A DNA stretch of 64,000 nucleotides from UBA4742 sp002403895 (GTDB taxonomy: Bacteria; Actinomycetota; Acidimicrobiia; Acidimicrobiales; Acidimicrobilacustridaceae), in the NCBI GenBank assembly GCA_036823295.1, contig DAISGD010000004.1, forward strand, positions 49,500 to 113,499, read 5' to 3'. Made by a program: the position numbers and the translations under genes. A model generated the notes under the pieces. That model saw only the letters and a list, made by a program, of their open reading frames with translations, was not told where the DNA came from and made no database searches. Below are positions 17,489-24,507 of this stretch, one piece after another; within the stretch, counting starts at the first letter, position 1, and the number at the start of each line of letters is the position of its first letter.

Positions 17489-18364
17489 CTAGCCGGCCTG
17501 GCGGCGGCGGGTCTCGGCTCGTCGAGCGACGTCGAGACAGGCGTCCACCAAGACAGGAAGGAAGGCGCCCGGGTCGGTGGCACACACCCCGTGGTCCCCG
17601 AACACGGGGTGCACGGTGGCGCCAGGGATGGACTCGGCCAGGCGGTGCTGGCGGTAGGGCGGCACGAGAGAGTCGGCCTCGGTCACTACCACCGCGCAGG
17701 GCACGTCGACCGAGCCGATCCAGTCCCGTGACGAGAAGTTCCCCAACGCCTGGCCGGCCTCCACCACCATGCGGGTGTCGTTGGCCAGGACTTCCTGGCG
17801 GGCCCATCGGCCGAGGTTGGACTGGTCGTAGCGCAGGTTCAACAGCCGTTCACCCATCGAACGATGGACGCGACGGGGGACGGCCCGGGCCGCGACCGAC
17901 GCCACCCCCATCATGCCGAGAACGGCGCGTTCGCCCGGTCGTCCGCCGCGGAAGTTCCGGCTGGTGGCACACAGCACCAGGCCTTCGACCCGGTCGCGGT
18001 GGCGGCGCCAGGTCAACTGGGCGATCGGCCCGCCCATCGAGTAGCCGACCGGGATCAGCTGGTTGATGCCCAACTCGTCGGCCAGCGCGATGGCGTCATC
18101 GGCACAGTCCTCCAAGCGGAACCGGCGCCACGTGCGGATGCCCCGGCCATGACCACGATGATCGATACCGACCACATTGAAGTGGGCGGCCAATGGTTGA
18201 TAGGCGGCGAACCAGTTCAGCGCGGCGTTGGCCGTCCAGCCGTGCAGGAGCATCAGGGTGGGTGCCCCGGGGGGTCCCGACGCCCGGCGCATCGACGTGC
18301 GCCCCCGGCCGGGAAGGTCGATGCGCTCGGCGGGCGGGAGGCCGGGTGGGTCAGGCTCGCTCAT
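17489..18364 (-). CDS. Alpha/beta hydrolase
   Basis: A 291-residue alpha/beta-hydrolase-fold protein. LMLLHGWTANAALNW is the oxyanion-hole HGW region, VVGIDHRGHGRG follows, and the nucleophile elbow is GYSMGG (about residues 117-122). An acid in EADSLVPP and the histidine in FGDHGV complete the triad. It has no signal peptide. It is convergent with ppx (10 bases between stops) and lies downstream of greA on the same strand. Substrate unknown; esterase or C-C hydrolase are both possible. Confidence 0.85.
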   Translation of the reverse strand: MSEPDPPGLPPAERIDLPGRGRTSMRRASGPPGAPTLMLLHGWTANAALNWFAAYQPLAAHFNVVGIDHRGHGRGIRTWRRFRLEDCADDAIALADELGINQLIPVGYSMGGPIAQLTWRRHRDRVEGLVLCATSRNFRGGRPGERAVLGMMGVASVAARAVPRRVHRSMGERLLNLRYDQSNLGRWARQEVLANDTRMVVEAGQALGNFSSRDWIGSVDVPCAVVVTEADSLVPPYRQHRLAESIPGATVHPVFGDHGVCATDPGAFLPVLVDACLDVARRAETRRRQAG

Positions 18365-18394
18365 CGAGGAGGCTCCGGTCTCAGGAATGGTCGG

Positions 18395-18871
18395 TCAGGA
18401 TCCGATGTCGACGATCTCGACCTTGAGGATGCCGCCCGGCGCGGCGAAGTCCACCACGTCCCCCACGGCCCGGCCGATGAGGGCGGCCCCGAGGGGGGAA
18501 CCCGGTGACATGACCTCGAGATCCTCGCGGCGTTCCTCGATGGAGCCGATGAGATAGATCTCGGGTGAATCGTCGCCCTCGTGGAGGATGGTCACCACCG
18601 AGCCGGCCTGCACGGTGGCATTGCCGTCCACCTCGACGATCTCGGCGTCGAGCAGCAGCGCAGCCAGATGGTTGATGCGCCCCTCCATCTTGCCCTGCTC
18701 CTCTTTGGCGGCGTGGTAGTCGCCGTTCTCCTTGAGGTCGCCGAGCTCGCGGGCCGCTTGGATCTTACGGGCGATGTCGGTCCGGCCGTGGGTGACGAGG
18801 TTCTCGTGCTCGGCGGCCAGGCGGTCGTGGGCCTCTTGGGAGAGGTGATAGGTCTCAGGCACGGCCAACAT
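18395..18871 (-). CDS. greA: Transcription elongation factor GreA
   Basis: 158 residues from the ATG at 18871, matching the usual GreA length of about 158-165. The N-terminal coiled-coil hairpin carries the acidic tip in ARELGDLKENGDYHAAKEEQ, whose acidic residues act in transcript cleavage. The C-terminal FKBP-like domain ends SPLGAALIGRAVGDVVDFAAPGGILKVEIVDI. It rescues backtracked RNA polymerase. An in-frame extension upstream to 18970 lacks conservation, and the assigned start begins with the usual HLSQEAHDRL stretch; no close Shine-Dalgarno is visible. It is divergent from the leuB operon. Confidence 0.95.
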   Translation of the reverse strand: MLAVPETYHLSQEAHDRLAAEHENLVTHGRTDIARKIQAARELGDLKENGDYHAAKEEQGKMEGRINHLAALLLDAEIVEVDGNATVQAGSVVTILHEGDDSPEIYLIGSIEERREDLEVMSPGSPLGAALIGRAVGDVVDFAAPGGILKVEIVDIGS

Positions 18872-18905
18872 GCTAGCGACGGCTGGTCCCCGGCCCGCTT
18901 CGAGG

Positions 18906-18939
18906 TTGACGTTCGCCGTGACCGACACCACACTGTGGT
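18906..18939 (+). promoter_or_regulatory. Candidate leuB-operon promoter with palindrome over the -10
   Basis: TTGACG (18906-18911), a 17-base spacer, then CACACT (18929-18934). The -35 is close to consensus and the -10 is weak. Transcription would start at about 18941-18942, exactly at the leader-peptide GTG. A 13-base palindrome ACCAC-ACT-GTGGT (18927-18939) covers the -10 and could be an operator. Inference from spacing only. Confidence 0.4.
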
Positions 18940-18941
18940 CA

Positions 18942-18983
18942 GTGCTTTTCTCCGCTACCGCCCCTGTCATCGTTATCGACTAG
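18942..18983 (+). CDS. leuB-operon leader peptide (attenuator)
   Basis: A 13-codon frame beginning with GTG and ending TAG encodes (M/V)LFSATAPVIVID. Five of 13 residues are branched-chain (L, V, I, V, I), four of them as a consecutive V-I-V-I run immediately before the stop. It sits directly upstream of two successive hairpins and the leuB-ilvE-cimA operon, the layout of a branched-chain amino acid attenuator. Starved ribosomes would stall on the Val/Ile codons and change which hairpin forms. The GTG coincides with the predicted transcription start, so the leader would be leaderless. Too short for gene finders; assigned from composition and context. Confidence 0.6.
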   Translation: MLFSATAPVIVID

Positions 18984-19008
18984 CGCACCTCACCCCGTGG
19001 TGTGCGCT
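18982..19008 (+). promoter_or_regulatory. First hairpin of the leuB attenuator
   Basis: AGCGCAC pairs with GTGCGCT (7 bp). Inside, after one mismatch and a U-G pair, CAC pairs with GTG around a CCC loop. It begins at the leader-peptide stop codon, the expected place of the 1:2 pause hairpin. GTGG at 18997-19000 could alternatively pair with CCAC at 19018-19021, which would break both this stem and the terminator. Confidence 0.5.
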
Positions 19009-19013
19009 GCTGA

Positions 19014-19037
19014 CCGTCCACTCTGGTGGGCGGTTTT
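19014..19037 (+). terminator. Intrinsic terminator in the leuB leader (attenuator)
   Basis: CCGTCCAC and GTGGGCGG form an 8-bp stem (one U-G pair) around a TCTG loop, followed directly by TTTTCTCGTTCT. It lies before the leuB ribosome site (AGGAGG, 19046-19051), so it would end transcription before the operon unless an upstream stem disrupts it. A classic rho-independent shape is notable because such terminators are uncommon in G+C-rich actinobacteria. Confidence 0.6.
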
Positions 19038-19061
19038 CTCGTTCTAGGAGGCCGATTTTCT

Positions 19062-20057
19062 GTGAGTGACCAGTCCAGCCCGCATCGAGTCGGCGTCATC
19101 GGCGGCGACGGCATCGGTCCCGAGGTGATCGCCGAGGCCCTGAAGGTGGTGCGCGCCACCGGCGTGGAGCTCGACACCGTCGACTACGACCTGGGCGGTG
19201 CCCGGTACCAGCGTGACGGGATGGTGCTCACGGACGAGACGGTGGACGAATGGCGAGGCCTCGACGCCTTGTTGTTGGGGGCGGTGGGGACGCCGGACGT
19301 TCCCCCCGGCGTTATCGAGCGCGGCCTCCTGCTCAAGATGCGTTTCGACCTGGATCTCTACATCAACCAGCGGCCGTTCCTGGCCCCCGACGGCTCGCAT
19401 GACTTCATCGTCATCCGGGAGAACACCGAGGGCACCTACGCTGGGGAGGGCGGGTTCCTGCGCAAGGGCACTCCTCACGAGGTGGCCACCCAGGGCTCGG
19501 TCAACACCCGCATGGGCGTTGAGCGCTGTGTCCGCTACGCGTTCGATCTGGCCCACAGCCGCCCTCGCAAGCACCTGACCCTGGTCCACAAGACGAACGT
19601 CCTCACCTTCGCCGGCGACCTGTGGGAGCGCACCTTCAACGAGGTGGCGGCTGACTACCCGGACGTCGCAACGGCCTACAACCACGTAGACGCCGCCTGC
19701 ATCTACTTCGTGCAGTCACCCCAGCAATACGACGTGATCGTGACCGACAACCTCTTCGGCGACATCCTCACCGATCTCGGTGGTGCCGTCTCGGGGGGGA
19801 TCGGCCTGGCCTCGTCGGGCAACCTCAACCCGGCCCGCACCGGCCCGTCGATGTTCGAACCGGTCCACGGCTCGGCCCCCGGACTTGCGGGTCAGGCCAA
19901 GGCCAATCCCGTCGCCGCCATCCTGTCGGCGGCCATGATGCTCGAGTTCCTCGGGGAGGCCGCCGCCTCCGCCCGCATCCGCAAAGCCTGTGGCGACACC
20001 GCCACGCTGACCGGCTCCACGTCCGAGATCGGCGACCAGGTCGCCAACCGCCTCTAG
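19062..20057 (+). CDS. leuB: 3-isopropylmalate dehydrogenase
   Basis: 331 residues from a GTG at 19062, with AGGAGG ten bases upstream; an in-frame ATG at 19026 lies inside the terminator stem region and is rejected. It oxidatively decarboxylates 3-isopropylmalate (and methylmalate in the citramalate route) with NAD. Motifs are VIGGDGIGPEV, the substrate loop VIRENTEGTYAG, LVHKTNVLTFAGDLW, and the metal/NAD segment VTDNLFGDILTDLGGAVSGGIGLASSGNLNP with EPVHGSAP. First gene of leuB-ilvE-cimA, downstream of a putative attenuator. Confidence 0.95.
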   Translation: MSDQSSPHRVGVIGGDGIGPEVIAEALKVVRATGVELDTVDYDLGGARYQRDGMVLTDETVDEWRGLDALLLGAVGTPDVPPGVIERGLLLKMRFDLDLYINQRPFLAPDGSHDFIVIRENTEGTYAGEGGFLRKGTPHEVATQGSVNTRMGVERCVRYAFDLAHSRPRKHLTLVHKTNVLTFAGDLWERTFNEVAADYPDVATAYNHVDAACIYFVQSPQQYDVIVTDNLFGDILTDLGGAVSGGIGLASSGNLNPARTGPSMFEPVHGSAPGLAGQAKANPVAAILSAAMMLEFLGEAAASARIRKACGDTATLTGSTSEIGDQVANRL

Positions 20058-20085
20058 TCGACGCACGACACCTCAGGAGATCCCG

Positions 20086-21003
20086 ATGCCCATCACGCCC
20101 ACCGACAAGATCTGGATGAACGGCAAGCTCGTCGACTGGGATGCGGCCCAGATCCACATCCTGACCCACACCCTGCACTACGGCATGGGGGTGTTCGAGG
20201 GGATCCGGGCCTACGCGACGGCCGACGGTCCCGCCGTGTTCCGCCTCACGGACCACATGAAACGGCTGCACAACTCGGCCCGCATCATGATGATGGAGCT
20301 GCCCTATTCGGTTGACGAGCTGGTGCAGGCCACGAAGGACGTCGTGCGTGCGTCGGGTCTGCCGTCGGCCTACATCCGACCCATCGCCTACTACGGCTAC
20401 GGCGAGATGGGGCTGAACACTCTGCCGTGCACGGTGGACGTGGCCATTGCCTGCTGGCCGTGGGGTGCGTACCTGGGCGACGAGGCCGTGTCCAAGGGCG
20501 TGCGCATGAAGATCTCGTCGTGGACGCGCCATGACCACAACACCATGCCGCCTGCGTCCAAGACGACCGGCAACTACGTCAACTCCTCGCTGGCCAAGGT
20601 CGAGGCCCTCAAGTCCGGCTACGACGAGGCCATCATGTTGAGCCCGCAGGGCTTCGTCAGCGAGTGCACCGGCGAGAACATCTTCGCGGCGCGCGACGGC
20701 GTGCTCATCACGCCGCCCCTCGCCGCCGGCGCCCTGGAGGGGATCACCCAGGATTCCGTCATGACCATCGGCCGCGACCTCGGCTTCGAGTCGCGCTTCG
20801 ACCACCTCACCCGCAGTGACCTGTACGTCTGCGACGAGATGTTCGTGTGTGGTACCGCGGCTGAGATCAGCGCGGTGAACTCCGTCGACGACCGAGAGAT
20901 CCCGTGCCCCGGTCCCATGACCACCGCACTCGCCGCCGAGTACGCCCGCGCCGTGCGGGGCGAGGTCGATCGCTACAAGAACTGGCTCGACTATGTCGAC
21001 TGA
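20086..21003 (+). CDS. ilvE: Branched-chain amino acid aminotransferase
   Basis: A 305-residue fold-type IV PLP enzyme transaminating the 2-keto acids of Val, Leu and Ile. The PLP lysine is K159 in ASKTTGNYVNS. The N-terminal HTLHYGMGVFEGIRAY and the later EALKSGYDEAIML, SECTGENIFAARDGVL and LEGITQDSVMTI match IlvE of the bacterial group I type. AGGAG precedes the ATG. Its last 11 bases overlap the start of cimA, so the pair is translationally linked. Confidence 0.95.
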   Translation: MPITPTDKIWMNGKLVDWDAAQIHILTHTLHYGMGVFEGIRAYATADGPAVFRLTDHMKRLHNSARIMMMELPYSVDELVQATKDVVRASGLPSAYIRPIAYYGYGEMGLNTLPCTVDVAIACWPWGAYLGDEAVSKGVRMKISSWTRHDHNTMPPASKTTGNYVNSSLAKVEALKSGYDEAIMLSPQGFVSECTGENIFAARDGVLITPPLAAGALEGITQDSVMTIGRDLGFESRFDHLTRSDLYVCDEMFVCGTAAEISAVNSVDDREIPCPGPMTTALAAEYARAVRGEVDRYKNWLDYVD

Positions 21004-22594
21004 GCTGCCGACGTCGGTCGAGATCTTCGACACCACCCTGCGCGACGGGGCCCAATTCGAGGGTATCTCGCTCACCGTCGAGGACAAGCTGCGGGTGGCC
21101 GAGCAGCTCGACTGGCTCGGCGTGCACTGGATCGAGGGCGGCTATCCCCAGGCCAACCCCAAAGACGCCGAGTTCTTCAAACGGGCGCCCACCGAGCTGT
21201 CGCTGTCCAGCGCGGCGCTGGTGGCCTTCGGCTCGACCCGCCGTCCCGCGGGCAAGGTCGACGTCGACCCGACCCTGCAGGCATTGGTCGAGGCCGAGAC
21301 CTCCACCGTGTGCATCGTCGGTAAGAGCTGGGATTTCCACGTGACCGAGGCCCTGCGGACCACGCTGGACGAGGGTGTGGCCATGGTGGGCGAGTCGGTG
21401 GCGTTCCTGGCCGGCGCCGGCCGCCGGGTGTTCTTCGACGCTGAGCACTTCTTCGACGGCTACAAGGCCAACCCCGAATACGCGCTGCGGGTGCTGGAGG
21501 CAGCCGCCACCAACGGCGTGGCCTGCGTGGTGCTGTGTGACACGAACGGCGGCTCGCTGCCCCACGAGGTGCAACAGATCACGACCGAGGTGGTGGCTTA
21601 CCTGGGCGGGATGGCGGTGGGCATCCACACCCAGAACGACTCGGGGTGCGCGGTGGCCAACTCGGTGGCCGCAGTGCTGGGCGGGGCCACCCAGGTCCAG
21701 GGCACGGTCAACGGCTACGGCGAACGAACCGGCAACGCCAACCTCATGACGGTCATCCCCGACCTCACCCTCAAGCTGGGGATCGAGACACTGCCTCCCG
21801 GCCGCCTCGAGCGACTCACCGTGGTGAGCCGACATGTCGCCGAGTTGGTCAATCTTCCACCTCATCCGTCGGATCCCTACGTGGGGGTGTCGGCCTTCGC
21901 CCACAAGGGCGGGTTGCACACCTCGGCCCTGGGTCGGGCCGGGGGCGCCAGCTACGAACACATCGACCCCGAGCTGGTCGGCAACCACACCCGGGTCCTG
22001 GTGTCCGACCTCGGGGGCCGGGCCGGCATGTCGATGAAGGCGAGTGAGTTGGGCGTGGCGCTCGACGATCGTGCCGCCGGGGCCCTCAGCGACGAGCTCA
22101 AGCGGCTCGAGTCCCAGGGCTGGTTGTTCGAGGCGGCCGACGCATCGCTCGAGTTGTTGATGCGCCGGGCCAGTGGCTGGACCGAGGACTTTTTCGAGGT
22201 CGAGGCCTACCGCGTCACCAGCTATCACCGGGAGGGGCCGGTGACGGCCGACGACCAGATCGAGGTAACGGTGGAGGCGACCGTAAAGTTGTGGATCGAC
22301 GGGGCGCGGGTGGCGGCCGTGGGCGAGGGCAACGGCCCCATCAACGCGCTGGATGCAGCCGTGCGGGCCGCGCTCAACGGTCGGTACCCCGCCCTGGAAC
22401 GGATCCACCTGACCGACTTCAAGGTCCGCGTCCTCGATGGTGGTGACGCCACCGGAGCCGTGGTGCGGGTGCTGATCGACTCGACCGACGGCGAGAACGT
22501 GTGGACCACCGTCGGCGTGGACACCAACGTCATCGAGGCATCCTGGCGGGCGCTGGTCGACTCGTTCGTCTACGGCCTGGTCCACACGTCGTAG
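20993..22594 (+). CDS. cimA: (R)-citramalate synthase
   Basis: A 533-residue DRE-TIM aldolase-type acyltransferase condensing acetyl-CoA with pyruvate to citramalate, the threonine-independent route to isoleucine. The N-terminal FDTTLRDGAQFEGISL binds the metal. HTQNDSGCAVANSVAAVLGG supplies the metal histidine, and VNGYGERTGNANL is family-typical. FAHKGGLHTSALGRAGGASYEHIDPELVGN belongs to the citramalate synthase subgroup and separates it from 2-isopropylmalate synthase. A C-terminal LeuA-type allosteric domain (about 400-533) should bind an end product such as isoleucine. It overlaps ilvE by 11 bases. Confidence 0.93.
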   Translation: MSTELPTSVEIFDTTLRDGAQFEGISLTVEDKLRVAEQLDWLGVHWIEGGYPQANPKDAEFFKRAPTELSLSSAALVAFGSTRRPAGKVDVDPTLQALVEAETSTVCIVGKSWDFHVTEALRTTLDEGVAMVGESVAFLAGAGRRVFFDAEHFFDGYKANPEYALRVLEAAATNGVACVVLCDTNGGSLPHEVQQITTEVVAYLGGMAVGIHTQNDSGCAVANSVAAVLGGATQVQGTVNGYGERTGNANLMTVIPDLTLKLGIETLPPGRLERLTVVSRHVAELVNLPPHPSDPYVGVSAFAHKGGLHTSALGRAGGASYEHIDPELVGNHTRVLVSDLGGRAGMSMKASELGVALDDRAAGALSDELKRLESQGWLFEAADASLELLMRRASGWTEDFFEVEAYRVTSYHREGPVTADDQIEVTVEATVKLWIDGARVAAVGEGNGPINALDAAVRAALNGRYPALERIHLTDFKVRVLDGGDATGAVVRVLIDSTDGENVWTTVGVDTNVIEASWRALVDSFVYGLVHTS

Positions 22595-22605
22595 TCTTTG
22601 TTCCG

Positions 22606-23193
22606 ATGGCTGCACCCGAGTACGTCCCTCGCCCCGCCACCGACCGGCCGCGGGTCTACGCCTCGCCCCCGTGGAGCGGCGAGTCGTGGTTGGCGGAGCG
22701 TCCCGGTGATCTGGCCGGGCGCCAGCCGATCGGCCCCCGCCTCGGTTACCCAGGACCCGACCAGGGCTTCGCCCTCAAGTTGGCCCGCAGTTTCGAGGAC
22801 CGCCTGGTGCTCACCGAGGGTGAACACGTCGACGACGTCATCGCCGGGTGCACCACGGTGGCCCTGAAGCGGGCGTCGCTGTTCGGTCGGGCTCCGGTGG
22901 TCTACGACCTCACCGCGGCCTTCGCCATCTGGGGCTACCTGGCCGCCGCCGACCCCGAGCTGGTGCGGCTGCGCAAGCCGCTGTTCGAAGAGGTGGCCAA
23001 CATGCACCATTACATGGAGCAGCGCAAGATCGCCGACCTGGTGCCCCAGGCCGTGTTGCGCCTGACCCACACCGAGGTGCAGCGGGTGGCGGCGCAGGAC
23101 TGGCGGGCGTTCTTCAAGCGCAAGTCGGGGGCCAAGCCGCCCGGCCAGCAGGCCGGCAAGCCCGCAGCCCAGCCGGCACCCGAGCCGGCCTAG
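22606..23193 (+). CDS. Conserved-looking hypothetical protein, 195 aa
   Basis: I do not recognise this family. The ATG at 22606 is 12 bases after the cimA stop. The N-terminal 60 residues are Pro-rich (EYVPRPATDRPRVYASPPWSGESW). The central part (65-160) looks folded and helical, with DRLVLTEGEHVDDVIAGCTT, APVVYDLTAAFAIWGYLA and VANMHHYMEQRKIADLVPQAVLRL. A low-complexity Gly/Ala/Pro/Lys tail ends the protein. There are no transmembrane segments. It may be the last gene of the leuB transcript, but no functional link to it is visible. The region is unlike the shadow frames in composition. Confidence 0.65.
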   Translation: MAAPEYVPRPATDRPRVYASPPWSGESWLAERPGDLAGRQPIGPRLGYPGPDQGFALKLARSFEDRLVLTEGEHVDDVIAGCTTVALKRASLFGRAPVVYDLTAAFAIWGYLAAADPELVRLRKPLFEEVANMHHYMEQRKIADLVPQAVLRLTHTEVQRVAAQDWRAFFKRKSGAKPPGQQAGKPAAQPAPEPA

Positions 23194-23206
23194 TCCCCCG
23201 GACCCG

Positions 23207-23992
23207 TCAGCCGAGCCGAACGGCGCCCGCGGTGACGGTGGAGCCGTCGGAGCGGACGAGGTACGCGCCGTAGCCGGGCCGGCGGGCCAGCCACTCCAGC
23301 CCTCGCTCCCCGGCGGCGAACAGGGCCGTCGAGTAGGCATCCGCGGTCCCGAGATCGGGGCCGACCACGGTGGCGCTGGCCAGCGCTTCTGCCGGCCGGC
23401 CGGACGAAGGGTCGAAGACGTGGTCACCCCGCTCGTAAGCCCCCGAGGTGGCGACCGCGCCGTGGTCGATCTCGATGGTGGCCACCAGCCCCGCCGGGTC
23501 GTGCGGATCCTGGATGCCGATGCGCCACGGTTCTGATCTCCGGGTGATGGCGATGTCGCCTCCTCCGTTGACGAACACGCTCTGAGCCCGCCCGGCGAGC
23601 ACCAGCTGCGCCGCTCGTTGGATGGCCCAGCCCTTCACGTACGCGGCCGGGTCCGGCGCTCGGTGCGGATCGGCCGTGAGCGAGAAGGCGCCCTCGGTCT
23701 CCTCGGTGAGCTGCCGGGTCCGATCGACCACGTGGCGGACGTCGGGGTGCACGTCGTCGAGACCCAGCTCACCGCGGGCGTAGCGCAGCCACTCACTGTC
23801 GGGCGCGTAGGTGGTGAAACGGCGGTCGACCTCGTGCAACCAGGCCACCGCGTCGCCGATGGCGGCCCGGGTCTCGAGCCGATCCCCCTCCGCGGTGGTC
23901 ACCACGAACGAGAACACGGTTCCCATTGCGTGCTCGACCTGGGTCAGGCGGGCCGCCGGTGGTCGGATCTGCTCCGCCGGCTCGCTGGTCAC
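23207..23992 (-). CDS. apbE: FAD:protein FMN transferase (ApbE family)
   Basis: About 261 residues. ApbE enzymes split FAD and attach FMN covalently to a Thr/Ser of partner flavoproteins. Visible elements are MGTVFSFVV near the N-terminus, AYVKGWAIQRAAQLV, VNGGGDIAITR, the VATSGAYERG loop, HVFDPSSGRPAE, and the metal-binding TADAYSTALFAAG. The start is uncertain: GTG at 23992 has GAGGG upstream, and GTG at 24010 is also in frame. No lipoprotein signal is present. It directly follows the gene for an FMN-binding-domain protein with a flavinylation motif, its likely substrate. Confidence 0.88.
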   Translation of the reverse strand: MTSEPAEQIRPPAARLTQVEHAMGTVFSFVVTTAEGDRLETRAAIGDAVAWLHEVDRRFTTYAPDSEWLRYARGELGLDDVHPDVRHVVDRTRQLTEETEGAFSLTADPHRAPDPAAYVKGWAIQRAAQLVLAGRAQSVFVNGGGDIAITRRSEPWRIGIQDPHDPAGLVATIEIDHGAVATSGAYERGDHVFDPSSGRPAEALASATVVGPDLGTADAYSTALFAAGERGLEWLARRPGYGAYLVRSDGSTVTAGAVRLG

Positions 23993-24011
23993 CGCGTGGT
24001 GCCCTCGCACG

Positions 24012-24500
24012 TCACTTCGCCTGGTCGAGGCCGGCCTGCAGCGACTGGGCATAGCCCGAGGAGGTGTAGGTCGCACCGCTGACCCCGTCGATCTGGGCGC
24101 TCTGGGCGCTCACGGCCTGATCGTGGAGCAGCGGCAGGGCCTGGTCGTTGATCTCCTGCGACTTCCTCCGGTCGGTCGGGTACTGCAGCACCTTCACGTC
24201 GATGAGCTTCGAGCCCTGCAGCACCGCTTCGACCTGCACCGGTCCGTAGCGGGTGTCGATGGTCGGGCCGTCGCTGGTCCGGCTGGCGGTCGCCGAGGTG
24301 GGGCCGGTTGTCCCGGCCTGCGTGGTCGTCGGGCTGGCGCTCGTGGTGGTGGTCGCTCCTGGGGTGCCCCGGTTGGTGGACAGCGAGGTGGCGGCGTTGG
24401 TGCTCTTCGACGGGGCGGACGCGTCGATCAGGCCCTGCGCGTGCAAGAGCCACGTCAATCCCGCAGCAGAGACCGCGATGGCGGGCAGCGCTTTCTTCAT
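24012..24500 (-). CDS. Secreted/anchored FMN-binding domain protein (flavinylation target)
   Basis: A 162-residue protein from the ATG at 24500 behind GAGGTG. It has an N-terminal hydrophobic export or anchor segment (about 4-21), then a Ser/Thr-rich linker (about 27-77), then an FMN-binding domain. The motif DGVSGATYTS near the C-terminus contains the Thr (about residue 144) to which ApbE transfers FMN in this family (known for RnfG/NqrC-type domains). Lying between a ferric-reductase-like membrane protein and ApbE, it is probably an extracytoplasmic electron shuttle. Confidence 0.85.
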   Translation of the reverse strand: MKKALPAIAVSAAGLTWLLHAQGLIDASAPSKSTNAATSLSTNRGTPGATTTTSASPTTTQAGTTGPTSATASRTSDGPTIDTRYGPVQVEAVLQGSKLIDVKVLQYPTDRRKSQEINDQALPLLHDQAVSAQSAQIDGVSGATYTSSGYAQSLQAGLDQAK

Positions 24501-24507
24501 CGGCACC

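Noticed and set aside
19026..19061. Upstream ATG for leuB
   Set aside because: It falls within the terminator stem, has no ribosome site, and adds non-conserved residues; the GTG at 19062 has AGGAGG.
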